Positions 1-10,775 of a stretch of DNA of 64,000 nucleotides are shown piece after piece. The position numbers and the translations under genes are program-made. This DNA comes from Owenia fusiformis (taxonomy: Eukaryota; Annelida; Polychaeta; Sabellida; Oweniidae). The first letter of the stretch is position 1, and every line of letters begins with the position of its first letter. Where the stretch lies: NCBI GenBank assembly GCA_903813345.2, contig CAIIXF020000003.1:15452931-15516930 (forward strand), read 5' to 3'. The notes under the pieces are model-generated. The model saw only the letters and a list, made by a program, of their open reading frames with translations, searched no databases and was not told where the DNA came from.

Positions 1-1917
1 TATATTTTGTCTTCAGGATTGATAGATAATTGAATGACGTATCACTGGTAGGAAAATCAAAGGGATTGGTCTATAAAAAGTATCTGTGTAAAAAAAGCGT
101 CCATTACTTATTGATCACCCCTCGTACTTCTTACGAATCCAAATTAAAATTTACAATTGTGATCTACGATCTTATGGGTATATTGTCACTAATTTGATAA
201 GATACCTTCACTCAACAGGACGTAAAACACATAATTAACTTTACAAGTTTAATTAAAAGATAACTTCGATTTTAGTTTGTTAAAGTTCAAGTTCTGTATG
301 GTGAAAAACTGCATTACTATGAAAGGATTTTTGGCCTGGGGTTCGAATAAAATTTAAGTCAACGTCCGATTCACTGAGAAAACCTTAAGGTCTAAAAGAT
401 TAAAGTTTAAAAGAAAACTCATGTTGAAAATGCAAAACCTGAGATGGCCAATACTTCTCCGAATTGCATCAGTCTATTACTTGTATATTATTCGTCATAT
501 AGAATAAAATCTATGCCACAAATCATAAGATGCACAATATGATCCCGTCCCCAGCTCCGATTTCGTTACTCGCCTGGGGAAAAAGGTTTGTTGGTATCAT
601 TTTGTTCCAGACACTCTCTATAGTAAATTTATCTTGGGTGGAGTAAAAATGAGTGGTAAACGAATTCGCTATTAGCAATTAAAGTGGCGCCATCTATTCA
701 TTTTCAAATATGGGGGTAGGGGTATAAATATCTATTTAAATGTAGGTTAATGGTAAAATATAAGCAAAATACCAACAATATTTTATGGCAAACATACATT
801 GGAATGAGCAAAATTTATTCGAGGTTGATCGGGCTGAAAATAAGGTCAAGATTTGAAGTTCAATATAGTGGCGCCACCTATTTTCGCACTTTTACCACAA
901 AGAATAACTTATTTTAGCTTTATTAAAAATCACATATTTTTTTTATTCATTATGCATATTATAGGGGGAGGTAGGGGACATCCTATGCATGGCAAGTTAT
1001 CTTTCTCAGATATTTCTATGAAGTAAAATAAATTAAAAAGAAATATTTGACATTTTCTCAGATTTTCTTGTATTTACATGCATATTATGGTTTTAATTAG
1101 TCATGTTATATTATACATTTTTACATGTTGATCATATGCTTAAGTTGGAGGATGACATCTTGTTCCTTTATGAAAAAATCCCATTATTAAAAAATAATTC
1201 ATTCGTTTTTCTTTGTTTTGTCTTCCATTTTTGCTGCCAAAGGTTCAAATAAAAAGTGTGTGTAGCTGTATTACAATTTCATTATTGGAAATCATTTATA
1301 GGGTCTAACCAATACTGTAATTTGATTTTTTGAAAGTTATGGTATCTTTTACCTAAGATTAGATGACTCAGTGGTGTCCTACCCCACAAAAAGCATACAG
1401 GAATTAGTAGGTGTGGCCACATATCTTAACCCTTGAACTTTATGGCAAATCTAATTGTAATTTCTATGGTCATTCTGTAGTGATTGTTATGCCATATAGT
1501 AAAAATATATGTATATCTATATATACATAAAATGTTTAACTAATGTGTAATAATCAATTAGAGACATATGCAATCGAACGCCTTACAATTCTTCCGCGAC
1601 ATTACTTGTGGCTATCATCAAGTTTTCTGGTGGTTGTTTCTTCTTTGACCCTACCGCTGGATACAATCAGATTTTAGGAAGATAATGATAACGATTTTTC
1701 TCAATTATTCATGAATTCGACCAAGTCTTGATGGTTGTTTTATAAGCAACTGAGCTATATCTAACTACGAGAAATATAATTTAGCTGTAGTCCCGATTAT
1801 TCAAGGAAGAGCAATATGTCCTCCTTTATTGATAATGTTCACCGCTGAATAAAAGTCCATATCTCAAAGCGTACTGAGACCCATTTTGTGAAAAACTAGC
1901 ATAATTTAATAAGCATT
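1..1917. other. no gene recognised
   Basis: AT-rich sequence without a convincing coding frame. A TGGCGCCA-centred segment occurs twice (around 686-703 and 868-885), in both cases followed by a CTATT string, suggesting a decayed dispersed repeat. A short AT dinucleotide run lies at 1500-1530. Confidence 0.4.
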
Positions 1918-4328
1918 TCGCTGTTCAAGAGCCAAAGTGTTCTATGTCACTTTTTGGCCAAAATGAGATAAATGTGGATTCCCCCTAATTTGATGATGCT
2001 CTTTCCATCTAGCATGGTCTCAAGTGTGAAATATAGCTGTAAACATGTGATTTTCAGTATTCAATTGTTCTATGTCTGGAAAAACAGTTATCCCAAATGA
2101 ATTAAATTATCCTATGTCAAGATCTCAGAAAACTGTAAAAGTTGATTTGTTCTATCTCATCCAGCAAAAGGGGGAGTAGCAGAGAAAACAAACAAAATTA
2201 AAAAAGAGAGTGTAGAAAGATGAGTGATTTAACAGAACTGAACGTACCACACAGAGATATCTACAAGAAGAATTAACTTGTAATTTACTTAATTTTTTAT
2301 AATAAAGGGACCCACGGTCCTGTGCTCACACAGTTTGGAACCCTCAGAGGAATGTATATCCTGACTTTTAAACCAAAATATTGATTTGGATTTGTAGTCT
2401 CAAACTTTTAGAAACTTAGATAGCACAGTTGTGTGACCCTAGTTTGATGACCTTTGACCTTGAAAATTTTACTTAGTCAGAGCTCAGTAAGGTCTTTTGT
2501 GATTAAGCTGACCAATTTACATCCAATTTTGACCTTTCGAAGGTCACTAAAGGTCAAGTAAAGGTCAAATCCTAAAACTAATGTCAGATTTGAACACCTG
2601 GCAACTTGTAGATGATTTTCAAAAAAGAATTTGGTCAAATTGAAGCAAGTTGAAAAATATCTTATTTTTACTGTTTTTTGACGTCAACTATCTCAAAAAC
2701 GGTAAAAATTTGATGCTGACATATATTGAGCAATATGTAGGGAATGCTTAAATCTAGTAATAATGTAACTCATTGCAAGAAATGATCAGGTATAAGGGAA
2801 ACTTTGAGAAACTTGTCAATCACAAAACCTGCCATTGACTTTATACATGAGAAAGTTTCCTGAAAATGACTAAGTCCTACTTTTTGTCAAATTTTATAGA
2901 GTAAACACCAAAAACTGTAATTCCAAGAGCTTTGAAATCTTCAGAGGACATAAGCTGCATATAAAGCAACTACTACAAGTTATTTGATAGTTCTTCTTCA
3001 AAAAAGTGTCTAGTATTTACAAAAATTTGACTTTTTGACGTCAAAATCAGCAATTTCTCGGAAACCGGGCGAACTTGGGAAATGGCGATGATAGGTCAAA
3101 TAGGCATTATGGATATGCATAAAATGAATGTGGTTATGACTCAATCTGAATAGCAGTTTTAATTTGTGCGGCCAATGTTGACGGACAGACGGACCAACAG
3201 ACGGACGGACCAACGGACGGACACCTGGTCGATCCCATAGGCTCACTGTGTGAGCCAAAAATTACTTGTATGACATAATGTTAGTTAAGTGTGATATAAC
3301 TTACCAAATACGTAACGTACCAAAAGAGATCTTTAACTTAGGACATAAAGTGAAAACAACAAAAAAAATACTTGAATTTACTTAATTAAAAAAACTTTAC
3401 TTGTAAGACATGAAAATGACAGATAGCTGGAGTAGTTGATGAAGTCTCAGATATTGATAATGATATCTTAAAGTCTTCTAATTAATGATATCTTTTATTT
3501 TTCAACATTAAGTCTAATATCTATGTGTGTTTTTTCTCAGAGTACTGTTTATTTTGTATTTTAGATTGTAATTTTACGTAACTGTGTGAACAAAATTATT
3601 GATAATGTAAAAGTAGGAAAAAGTTACAAGAAAAACAATGAAAACTCAAGCACAAATGAAAGGAAAATGAGCAGACAGCTTAGGATGGACAATCGCTTCC
3701 AAGGAACTTTGCAGCAAACGAGGGAGTAGCAAAGAAAACAAAAAAAGTAAAAGACAAAAGAGGCTGCTTAGTGATTTAATAGAAATGAATGTACCAAACA
3801 GAGATTTTTAACTTAGAACATAAAATGACAACTACAAGAAGACATAATGTTAATTTAGTGTGATAATATAACTGAGCAATAAAAATGACAAGTTGCTGAT
3901 GTAATTGATGATGTCCCAGATAATGATATTTTATATATAAAATGATATTTTATATATAAAATGATATCTTTTATTTTGTATTTTAGATTGTAATTTTACA
4001 TTGTCTGAACCAAATTATGGTGTCATAAAAAATTCAAATTGTGTAATTGTTCTATCTCAATTCACATTTGTCCTAAGTCAGCTTTTCTAAAAAAAAATGA
4101 CTCAAATTGTTCTATCTCCACTTGTCATGTTTTTAAAAAACATACTTAAACTAATCAAATAATTCCCATTTTTTGCAATATCAGAGATCATATTAATATA
4201 AATCAGTTGTAGAAACATCAAAAAGCTGGGTTTCATACAAAAAAAGTTATTAAGTATCAAACTTTAAAACTTGATTTCCCAAAAGTCATGTTTTTTGAAA
4301 TAGAACACTTTGGCTCTTGAACAGCGAT
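1918..4328. mobile_element. 2.4-kb element with ~27-bp terminal inverted repeats
   Basis: The left end CGCTGTTCAAGAGCCAAAGT (1918 onward) is the near-perfect inverse of the right end at 4300-4328. Inside, segments at about 2170-2275 and 3720-3825 are similar (GGGAGTAGCAAAGAAAACA, then GTGATTTAAxAGAA, then a CAGAGAT string). This suggests an insertion split or duplicated the original. No transposase frame is visible, so it is non-autonomous or decayed. The repeat at 2322-3256 sits within it. Confidence 0.55.
2322..3256. mobile_element. repeat with GCTCACACAG ends and a GACGGACC microsatellite
   Basis: The left end GCTCACACAG (2322) is matched in inverse by CTGTGTGAGCC at 3246-3256. Next to the right end is a degenerate (GACGGACC)n run at about 3180-3222. 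The body has repeated TTTGACCTT-like motifs (2450-2570) and no long frame. This looks like a non-autonomous element nested in 1918-4328; the exact ends are approximate. Confidence 0.45.
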
Positions 4329-5044
4329 TTGTCATTCTAATATAAAAATGATTCATTTGTAACATTTATCTTATTAATACCTGAGAAACAATACAAAACG
4401 TCGATACATTGATTACATAATTTCTTGGTATTGATAAGAAAAATAACCTCATATTTATAGCTTAGAAACCTAAATCATATATTTAAAATCATTTTGTATT
4501 ATTTTTTGTTGCATTGTGTACTCCAAATTGGGAAAAATTGGGATTTCATTTTACCTCTGTTAATGGCAGGCATAATTCAGCCTGAAAGCTGGAAGTATAT
4601 TAAACGGTTATAATAAAAACGTTTGATCCTGATAATTATAGAGTAATAAATGTTTAAGCTTGCACAGACAATGTTGTCGACGCAATCTAAATCAGACAAA
4701 GCACACTTTATTTATCTTACGCACTCATATATCTCACTATAAACGAGTAAAAGAAACTAGTATAACGAATTAGGATTGACTTCAGAAAAGCGTTCGATTA
4801 TGTTAATATGTTTAATGTGTAAACCAAGCAAACTGGATATACGACCTAATTCAACTAGTTTCATATTATCATTTTCAGAATGGATAAAAAATCGAAAACT
4901 TGTCTGAAACTCAAAGATGGTATCGCCCCTACTTTCGAGACATATGCCGACATAATGCAGGGCTAAGTAATTACTTATTCAACCACTTCCTTCGGACGAT
5001 TTGTCACACTATTTAGCAAAAGAGTGTAAAATTTAAATTGATGG

Positions 5045-5335
5045 TCATAAGATAAATCTTTTACTTTGGACTGGTGGTTTAATTTTATATTCAAATATTG
5101 AAGATTGGGCTGAAAGAATGTTAAATTGTCTATTTAAATTCTGTAAGAGGTATCACCTTATTGTTAACACTTTCAAGATAACAATTGTTTTTTTCTCAAA
5201 ATCCAATGTGCAATTCACTTTTAATGACAACTTTCCTTGATAGCGTTAAGCACTCTACATATTTGGGCCGAATATTTAACAATAGCATTAATTTCGATGT
5301 ACACGTACAGTATGTTATCTACAAGAACAGGCGAG
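5045..5335 (+). pseudogene. LINE reverse transcriptase fragment
   Basis: Translated in broken frames this reads like the segment after the RT catalytic box: an amphipathic helix, then CKRYHLIVNTFK (compare SFCxxxxLxVNxxKTK of non-LTR RTs), and about 40 residues later YLGRIFNN (compare YLGxxxxN). No catalytic Asp pair is kept. It is fused by position to the adenain-like remnant that follows. Confidence 0.55.
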
Positions 5336-5480
5336 GATTGTCCAACGTCTATTTTATAGATTCTATCGCCACATACCGTCTTATAACAACTCTGATTTCG
5401 AAACATTTACGAAGAGATTACAAAGAAACGTTGTCTCAACTTCAGTATGCCTTGTCTTCAGTATGTGGACAATACTGATA
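5335..5480 (+). pseudogene. adenain-like cysteine protease remnant, copy 1 (Polinton/Maverick type)
   Basis: The end of an open frame reads VYFIDS and then SSVCGQY followed at once by a stop. These match the Asp and catalytic Cys blocks of adenovirus-type (C5/Ulp1-like) proteases carried by Polintons. The block with the catalytic His is absent, replaced upstream by LINE sequence. The bases after the stop remain similar in decayed form to copy 2. Confidence 0.5.
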
Positions 5481-5975
5481 TATTTTCGGTACAATGGTGA
5501 AAGGGCAGGTCTGTACAAGATATATAATCAGACTTCAGTACAAATACCCAAGTGAACGATGGCTTGGTTAAACTTTCTGTTCAAATATGCAGATAAAAAG
5601 GCAAAGATCACCTTCTGACAGCTTCCGAAGAGAATGTGCGGATTAAATTCGTTGATTAATAGTTAAATCAGTGAAGATTATTGTAAACGTGAAAAAGTCG
5701 ATAAAAATACAAAACACAATTAGAATATGGTTCTTTGCGTTTTGAGAAAATGGGTTTATTATAATGGTCATTATGGACGGGAAACTACATTTAATCAACA
5801 CGGTATTGGTATAAGTTGACTACTTGAACTTTGTAAGTCTTAACCATGTAAACTCAATATCGAAGATAACATTTCAGTTCGTGTCTTCCCCACAGTCTTC
5901 GAAATAGACAAGTCCAGAAAGGTTATATTCAACTGATTTAACGACGAAATGAACACGGAGTAGATTAATTGTATT

Positions 5976-6493
5976 TTGAAAAGTAATAACTTAACCAAAA
6001 ATAAACATTGCGGAGTGTTTGGTAGCGATGAGTTACGTAGCTTAGTCCTACACAATGCTCCAAAGTGCGAGATATTAGTTAGTAATACAGACAAAACATC
6101 TCAAGAGGGTCAACATTGGTGCCTCTTTATAGTACCCAGAGATAGCGAGTTAGCAGAAGAAACGTGTATTTTGTAGATTCCTACGGCCACGCACCGTCTT
6201 ATTACAACTCCGATTTTGAAACATTTGTAAAGAGCCTAAAAAGGAAAATTATATCCACTTCAGTAAGACTTCAAAGTTGGGATTCATCAGTGTGTGGACA
6301 ATACACCATATACTTTTCTGTTCAGTGGTGCAAGGGCAGAAGTGTAGAAGACATATTATCAGACTTCTGTTCAAATACGCAATTGAACGATGGTTTGGTC
6401 AAACGTTATGTTTCTGATATGCAGGTCAGAATCCAAAGATCACATTCTGATACTTTTCAAACTTGCACCTTTCAAAGAGACTATGTATTGTAA
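5976..6493 (+). pseudogene. adenain-like cysteine protease remnant, copy 2 (Polinton/Maverick type)
   Basis: Two overlapping frames. The first (5976-6176) has FGSDELRSLVLHNAP and GQHWCLFI with the catalytic His. The second (6164-6493), in another frame, has VDSYGHAP with the catalytic Asp/Glu position, SSVCGQYTIYF with the catalytic Cys, and a C-terminal helix. The order His-Asp-Cys and the motif VCGQY are those of the protease of Polinton/Maverick elements and adenoviruses. A frameshift between the two parts and the truncated N-terminus make it a pseudogene. No Polinton polymerase, ATPase, capsid or integrase is seen nearby. Confidence 0.6.
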
Positions 6494-7019
6494 AATATTT
6501 GTTTATAGTTATACTAGATAAGATAGTTAAGTTAATAATCAAGAATATTGTAAACATAGTAATTCACGAAACAAAAACAAAATGTATCAGAATATAGTTG
6601 TTTATGTATTAAAAACATATTATTGTTATGTCATTATTGAATGAAAATGTTAGTAGACTACTATGCTATTATGATTACAAGTTTTGATTTAATGTACATG
6701 TCGAATGTACAGTTCGTAAAATTCAGCCACTATTTTGAGCTAAGAATATATGCAGGCACAGACAATATGATTTAAAACGTAAAACTTCACAGAAGTTAGA
6801 ATGTGGGGATGTGGCTACATTTCGACAAATGAAAGAGATCATTTATTAGGGAGTTTTATTTTACAATTATTGTGTGGTATCAAGAGAATTTTGACGTGAA
6901 ATCAGTCTACTACTTTTTATTATAATGTTGGGTTCGGTAAAAACCAATTTTATCCGTTATAGCGATTAGGGTTAAGACTGGAGGAGTATAGTAAGTGTAT
7001 AACTGAAATTGCCTGAATA

Positions 7020-7350
7020 TGCGAGGGAGGGGGGTGTCGGCGAGATCAAAGAAAGCGGCTCCGACAGCCCGATTTCTATCTCCCGAACGGGAAGAGCTAG
7101 AGAGACGGGACCCGCGCCAAAGTGTTTAGGGGGGTTAGGTTAGGCCTAGAAGACTTCACCCCTAACTATACCCTGGGTAGGGGCGTGGTGGGGGAGGGAA
7201 ATAGGGTCGATTTTCGGGGGCTAGGAAGCCTCTTATCGGGCCTTAGGGTTAGCGAAGGGTCGGTTTGTTGACTTAAAGGCTTAACTCGAGTGGATTAGTA
7301 GAGATAAGCCGAAAAGTCAATAACACTCGAGATATCTATACGGGTACCTA
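7020..7350. other. GC-rich patch upstream of the GPCR fragment
   Basis: About 330 bases much richer in G and C than the surroundings, with G-runs, GGTTAGG strings and a CTCGAG site near each of 7286 and 7327. It has no coding frame. It could be a piece of a foreign repeat; nothing supports a promoter. Confidence 0.3.
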
Positions 7351-7356
7351 TGTAGT

Positions 7357-8124
7357 ATGATCATCCTTGCTGGAGGCCTATCATTTTCTCCAGCGATGGG
7401 CTGGAATACTTTCACGGACGACATGAGAGATTCTTTCCGTTGTTCGAAAGTTATAATCTATCCATTACCATACGCATTCCTTGTAGTAACATTGATTTTG
7501 ATCTTGGTGGTAATTACCACGTTTTGCTATAGTCAAATATTCATTATTGCGACTCGCCAACAGAAACAAATAGTGAAAGAAAATTCAAGATTTGACGCCA
7601 GTCAGAATAGATCAGGAAGCAAGGATGATGGTTCATCAACACGACAGAAATCCCAGACAAAGAAAACATGCCGCGTACACCAGAATTGCTCCAAGAAGAA
7701 CTGCCATTTGAAAATCGTGAAAACGGGGATAATGCTCCTCGGTCCGTATTTTCTGACATGGGTACCAAGTTTAACATTGACAGCGATAATACCTTTCAAG
7801 AAGGATTCTGATGACATCTGGGTGTACATGACTTTACATCATTGTTGCTTCATTCTCATCTTGCTCCAAGCCTGTGTAAATCCCGTCGTCTATGTTTTAA
7901 AAATGAAAGGCTTTAGACGGACTTTAAAGAATGTGTTTGCGAGGAACATGGACTTTCTTCAAATCCATGAGAGAGATGACCCGAATATTAAGAAAGAGTC
8001 TTTGAAAGGTTTAATAAGGCACGTGTGCGTGACACTTTTTTCTCTTCACATACATTTGAGCAAAGTAGAGTTAAAAGAATGTCACTATTTGACCAAAGGT
8101 TCCAATGCACCATTGGAAAGGTGA
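7357..8124 (+). CDS. class A (rhodopsin-like) GPCR, TM4-TM7 portion
   Basis: A 255-residue open frame. It begins in the end of TM4 (LSFSPAMGWN, a string like that of adenosine and melatonin-type receptors). It then has the loop 2 cysteine (SFRCSKV), TM5 (FLVVTLILILVVITTFCYSQ), a long basic third intracellular loop rich in Ser/Lys/Cys, TM6 (MLLGPYFLTWVPSLTL) and TM7 with NPVVY, followed by a basic helix 8. TM1-TM3, the DRY motif and the TM4 tryptophan are not found upstream in the window. A possible acceptor (ctatgtAG at about 7349-7354) precedes the frame, so this may be the last exon of a spliced gene whose earlier exons are far away; a truncated copy is the alternative. The ligand is unknown. 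Confidence 0.65.
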   Translation: MIILAGGLSFSPAMGWNTFTDDMRDSFRCSKVIIYPLPYAFLVVTLILILVVITTFCYSQIFIIATRQQKQIVKENSRFDASQNRSGSKDDGSSTRQKSQTKKTCRVHQNCSKKNCHLKIVKTGIMLLGPYFLTWVPSLTLTAIIPFKKDSDDIWVYMTLHHCCFILILLQACVNPVVYVLKMKGFRRTLKNVFARNMDFLQIHERDDPNIKKESLKGLIRHVCVTLFSLHIHLSKVELKECHYLTKGSNAPLER

Positions 8125-8665
8125 GAGTGTAAGCTTCAAGGATCTGGATTACTTTTGGAGGGTTGCTACACTGTAGTTACAAAGTTGTAAAATTAAATCT
8201 CATCACCAAGGGGTAAAATTAAGTCTTAATTTTTATTTAAATAAATCACAATTTTTCAACCAATTTAAGTTCTGTCAATTATTTATATTTTCAATGTAAA
8301 TGTCCATTATAACAATTTAAGTGTCCTTAGAGACACAAACGTATGTGAAAATAATGCCACCTTTTTTAACATCATATTTTTCATTCATTTTTTCCTTGAA
8401 ATATACTAGAAGAGCATTTGTGTCACTCTCCATGACCTATTTTGTGACTCCGCTTTTCTACTTAGTTCATATGTCGGTGGGAGGGGTAAAGTAGTCATAC
8501 ATGAAAAGGTATGTTTTAGTGCCTTTCATATCTAAAACGAATACACTGGTTTAACATTAGGCGCTCATCTAGCAAACTTCAAAAGTAGAACACAAGAAGT
8601 TGTAGTGATTTCCCAGGGGTTTTATGAACAGGGTACTATATTCTCATTTTTATCAGGGTACCAAT

Positions 8666-8818
8666 CTGAGGCCCAGGAATACGTTAAAAATGTTTAAAAA
8701 GTCCGCTCGTGTACTAAGTTGTTAATGCGTGGTGTATGCATGTATATTATATACTGATTTTACTAGATTACTTACATGTATAATTACATGTATTAATGAC
8801 AGTATACCCGGGCCTCAG
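8666..8818. mobile_element. MITE, CTGAGGCCC family, copy 1
   Basis: A 153-bp element bounded by CTGAGGCCC and GGGCCTCAG. It is flanked by 8-bp near-duplicates, GTACCAAT (8658-8665) and GTGCCAAT (8819-8826). It is the inverse of the copy at 12577-12745, sharing GGCCCAGGAATACGTTAAAA and GTATACCCGGGCC. An 8-bp duplication fits hAT or P-type superfamilies. Confidence 0.8.
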
Positions 8819-9086
8819 GTGCCAATTATTAACAGGATGGCATGTCTTTAAATCATTTTGCCCTGCACATATTATTTTAAACGGTACAATTAAGTGATTT
8901 CATACAATACGTATTTTGAAGACGATTTGAGTAATCAAGATAATGATCTTCTTTTATTGCAAATGCATGCGGACGCATGTGAGAATGTTGCACATGTTGG
9001 TCGTTCAATAAGTAAAGCTAAAGCTCTAAAACTTTGCATCATTCATCATTCTTTTTACAGTAGAAGCATTGGACATTGTTCTACAC

Positions 9087-9185
9087 AACCAATATAATTC
9101 GACATCGATTCAACACTGATCCGACGTCGTTAATCGACGTTATTTCGACGTCGAATTGGTGCCGAAACGGCGTTGAATTATTGGT
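9087..9185. mobile_element. small MITE with AACCAATA ends
   Basis: Starts AACCAATATAATTCGAC and ends GTTGAATTATTGGTT, imperfect inverted repeats. The interior has repeated CGACGTCG palindromes. The right end of the element at 39676-39852 carries the same terminus (CCAATATAATTCGG). Confidence 0.5.
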
Positions 9186-10281
9186 TGAAGATTGCAGGTG
9201 ACCTATTTCAAATAGGGTTGAGAAAAGTGGTGGATTTAGCGGATTTTGCTATTTGAACTACTTTTCCAGGAATTTCTAATATATCTCAATTTTTCAGGAT
9301 AGTTAGACAAATGTCCATTTTTGAAAATTTGAATTATGTCCCGATTAAAAAACCAAAATTAAATAACAACTAATCATTATTTAATTCTCACATAATCGAG
9401 AATTCTCCTGAAAACTGAATTTAAATCAAGCGTGTATTAATTAAATCAATGGCAATTATGCCCTAATTATCAGTTGCACATTCAATGAAAATTAACTTCA
9501 ATTAACTCTATTGATTTTTACATGAAAAACAAGTACCCTTTGCATTCGTTCGACTTCAATTCTTGAAAGAGAGCTTCATTAGTTTATAACTAGACTCTGC
9601 GCGCAAGGTAAAAATTATTATGTATGAGGGTGGAAATTAGTTGTAATGTAAAATTGTTTTTTATTTATCTGGGGAGTTATTTATCATCAACACATTTTAT
9701 CTCATCATTCTGATTGGTTTAGGCTAAATTAAAAATATTTACTCAAAGTGTAGATGAAGTTCTCTTTTAAAGTAGCAAAATCAAACTATGAGAAAGAATA
9801 AACTTGACCTGGTATATAATAAGAAAGTCAAAATACACACAGATGTACTGTTATAGAAACATTTATTTTTATCATGCATATCAAATTATTTTACAATTTG
9901 TCAATAAATTTATATTTAGTTATATAGAAGAACTATTGTATAAGAATTGTAAATATTATTTCAAATGTACAAACTTATTTACATTTTGATACATTAAAAT
10001 GTGTAGTTGAGCTATTTACATTTTATACAATATATGGACGGCATCATGCTCGTAAAAAGGACGGAATAGAGTAATCAAAATCTTTGGACGATAAAGTTTA
10101 ATGTGGACGGATTTTAAATAAAATGTAAAAGTTGTATAAATATTATAATACTTTATCAAAATAACACAGCAGCCGTATTTGCTTAAATTAGATATTTTTG
10201 AATGCTCTTTGTTCTTTTGTTACTACAGAATGTATTGGTACTAAGCACACATCATCATCCCATGAGCATTTTAGTATCCTT

Positions 10282-10775
10282 TTTATTGAGCTGGTCATCT
10301 TACTGTCAGTTTATTTATATATATTATTCATTATGAGATAAATATAGAAATAGCTCCATGACTACAGTTTGGAACAAAACCAATGACAGGTAGATTTTCT
10401 ATCCCCATATCCAAACCATGGTGTTTTGAAAGCCCTATAGTCTCAAATATTGTCTAGATACATATCCCTTAAAATTTGTACATTTTACAATTTGTATACT
10501 GTCATTCACTGATATATGACCTCTTATTTTCTCTTATTTTTAACATGGGAAATCCTCACTTCAGCAAATCCATGTGTCATTATTTTTGTTCCAAACTGTA
10601 ACACAGTCATGTTATCATGAATTCTTCATCCTCCAAGCGCAGGGTTCCAGACCCCATTCACTACGTTCCTTCCTTCTTCCAAGAATGTGGTACGACTGGT
10701 GGAGGCCTGCGTTCGGAGGATGAAGCATTTTATGTGTCTAATTGTTCAGATTTCTTTCATTTTCATAATCACAGG
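10282..10775 (-). other. HYDIN: probable HYDIN 3' UTR with candidate poly(A) signals
   Basis: Downstream of the HYDIN stop the minus strand has AATAAA at 10310-10315 and again at 10282-10287. Either could be the polyadenylation signal; neither is proven. The interval contains a 108-bp inverted-repeat element at 10621-10728, which would be part of the mRNA if these signals are used. Confidence 0.35.
10621..10728. mobile_element. hairpin-forming MITE in the HYDIN 3' UTR
   Basis: CTTCATCCTCCAAGCGCAGG near the left end and CCTGCGTTCGGAGGATGAAG near the right end are inverted with two mismatches. The loop is about 60 bp. As transcribed with HYDIN it would fold into a stem of about 20 bp. Confidence 0.6.

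Noticed and set aside
3010-3258. 82-codon minus-strand frame with Arg/Pro/Val repeats
   Set aside because: It is a translation of the GACGGACC microsatellite and the end of a mobile element.
7020-7350. CpG-island promoter for the GPCR
   Set aside because: GC-rich, but not matched to any transcription start evidence, and the following frame lacks its N-terminal half, so it is not a plausible first exon.
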